From assembly GCA_963281255.1 (NCBI GenBank), contig OY725492.1:248001-312000 (forward strand): a DNA stretch of 64,000 nucleotides. The letters run 5' to 3'. This DNA is from Aphrocallistes beatrix (Eukaryota > Porifera > Hexactinellida > Sceptrulophora > Aphrocallistidae). Positions 63,952-64,000 of the stretch are shown piece by piece. The position numbers were made by a program, and so were the translations under genes. The notes under the pieces are model-generated. The model was not told the origin of the DNA. It saw nothing but the letters and a program-made list of their open reading frames with translations, and ran no database searches. Positions within the stretch are counted from its first letter, which is position 1. Every line of letters starts with the position of its first letter.

Positions 63952-64000
63952 CAAAAAACTAAATATAATTTAATTAAAAAAATTGATATTTTCAAGTTAT

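Overview
The window is nuclear DNA from an animal. About 25 protein-coding loci lie on both strands, with GT-AG introns, AT-rich spacers and many small transposon relics. Several products are typical of metazoans: a Vav GEF with the full CH-DH-PH-C1-SH3-SH2-SH3 order, a MAP-kinase phosphatase, a TRIM-NHL protein, a ZU5-UPA protein, CPVL, TM9SF1 and SAMHD1. Many genes are single-exon or have a few introns of 40-400 bases. This points to a compact invertebrate genome. I could not settle the phylum from sequence alone; a sponge or another small or derived invertebrate would fit.

Layout, left to right. 1-3.2 kb: 3' part of a MAP-kinase phosphatase (-), open at the left edge. 4.3-7.2 kb: large single-exon SAM-domain protein of unknown function (-). 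9-10.1 kb: ribosomal protein P0. 11.3-15.5 kb: CPVL serine carboxypeptidase (+); its last intron holds a whole opposite-strand gene for a chondroitin-synthase-like glycosyltransferase. 15.7-22.4 kb: MFSD10, ethanolamine kinase, a TMEM232-like protein and RPAP2 (all +). 23.7-27.9 kb: Vav in six exons. 28.4-33.2 kb: F-box/WD40 protein, DNAJC30-like co-chaperone, TRIM-NHL (all +). 33.9-35.4 kb: tandem RNF170 duplication in which the first copy has lost its RING. 35.9-48.1 kb, all -: SAMHD1-like dNTPase without a SAM domain, DH-domain RhoGEF, TM9SF1, a highly divergent tubulin, FBXL4. 48.4-49.8 kb: DCAF15-like (+). 50.1-54.7 kb: small unknown protein (-), FMC1 (-), multi-pass membrane protein (+). 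54.9-57.4 kb: cytosolic malate dehydrogenase (-) with a 5'-truncated Tc1/mariner transposase in its intron. 58.5-64 kb: ZU5-UPA protein (-) in about 12 exons, possibly continuing past the right edge.

There is no operon-like functional grouping. Shared themes are ubiquitin-ligase parts (FBXW, TRIM-NHL, RNF170, FBXL4, DCAF15), Rho/MAPK signalling (Vav, the second RhoGEF, MKP) and mitochondrial factors (DNAJC30, FMC1, FBXL4), but their closeness is probably chance. The second layer is mobile DNA: at least eight TA-flanked or pogo-like MITEs, two hAT-type MITEs with perfect 8-bp target duplications, MITEs nested in MITEs (one with a 9-bp duplication), two opposite-facing GC-rich tandem arrays in introns of one gene, and a 4-copy dispersed repeat of about 70 bp. 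I found no prokaryote-type defence system, CRISPR array or virus. The most unusual items are the divergent tubulin, the RING-less RNF170 copy, the duplicated RhoGEF fragment between the two RNF170 copies, the degenerate nested glycosyltransferase, and the ZU5-UPA gene with its opposed arrays.
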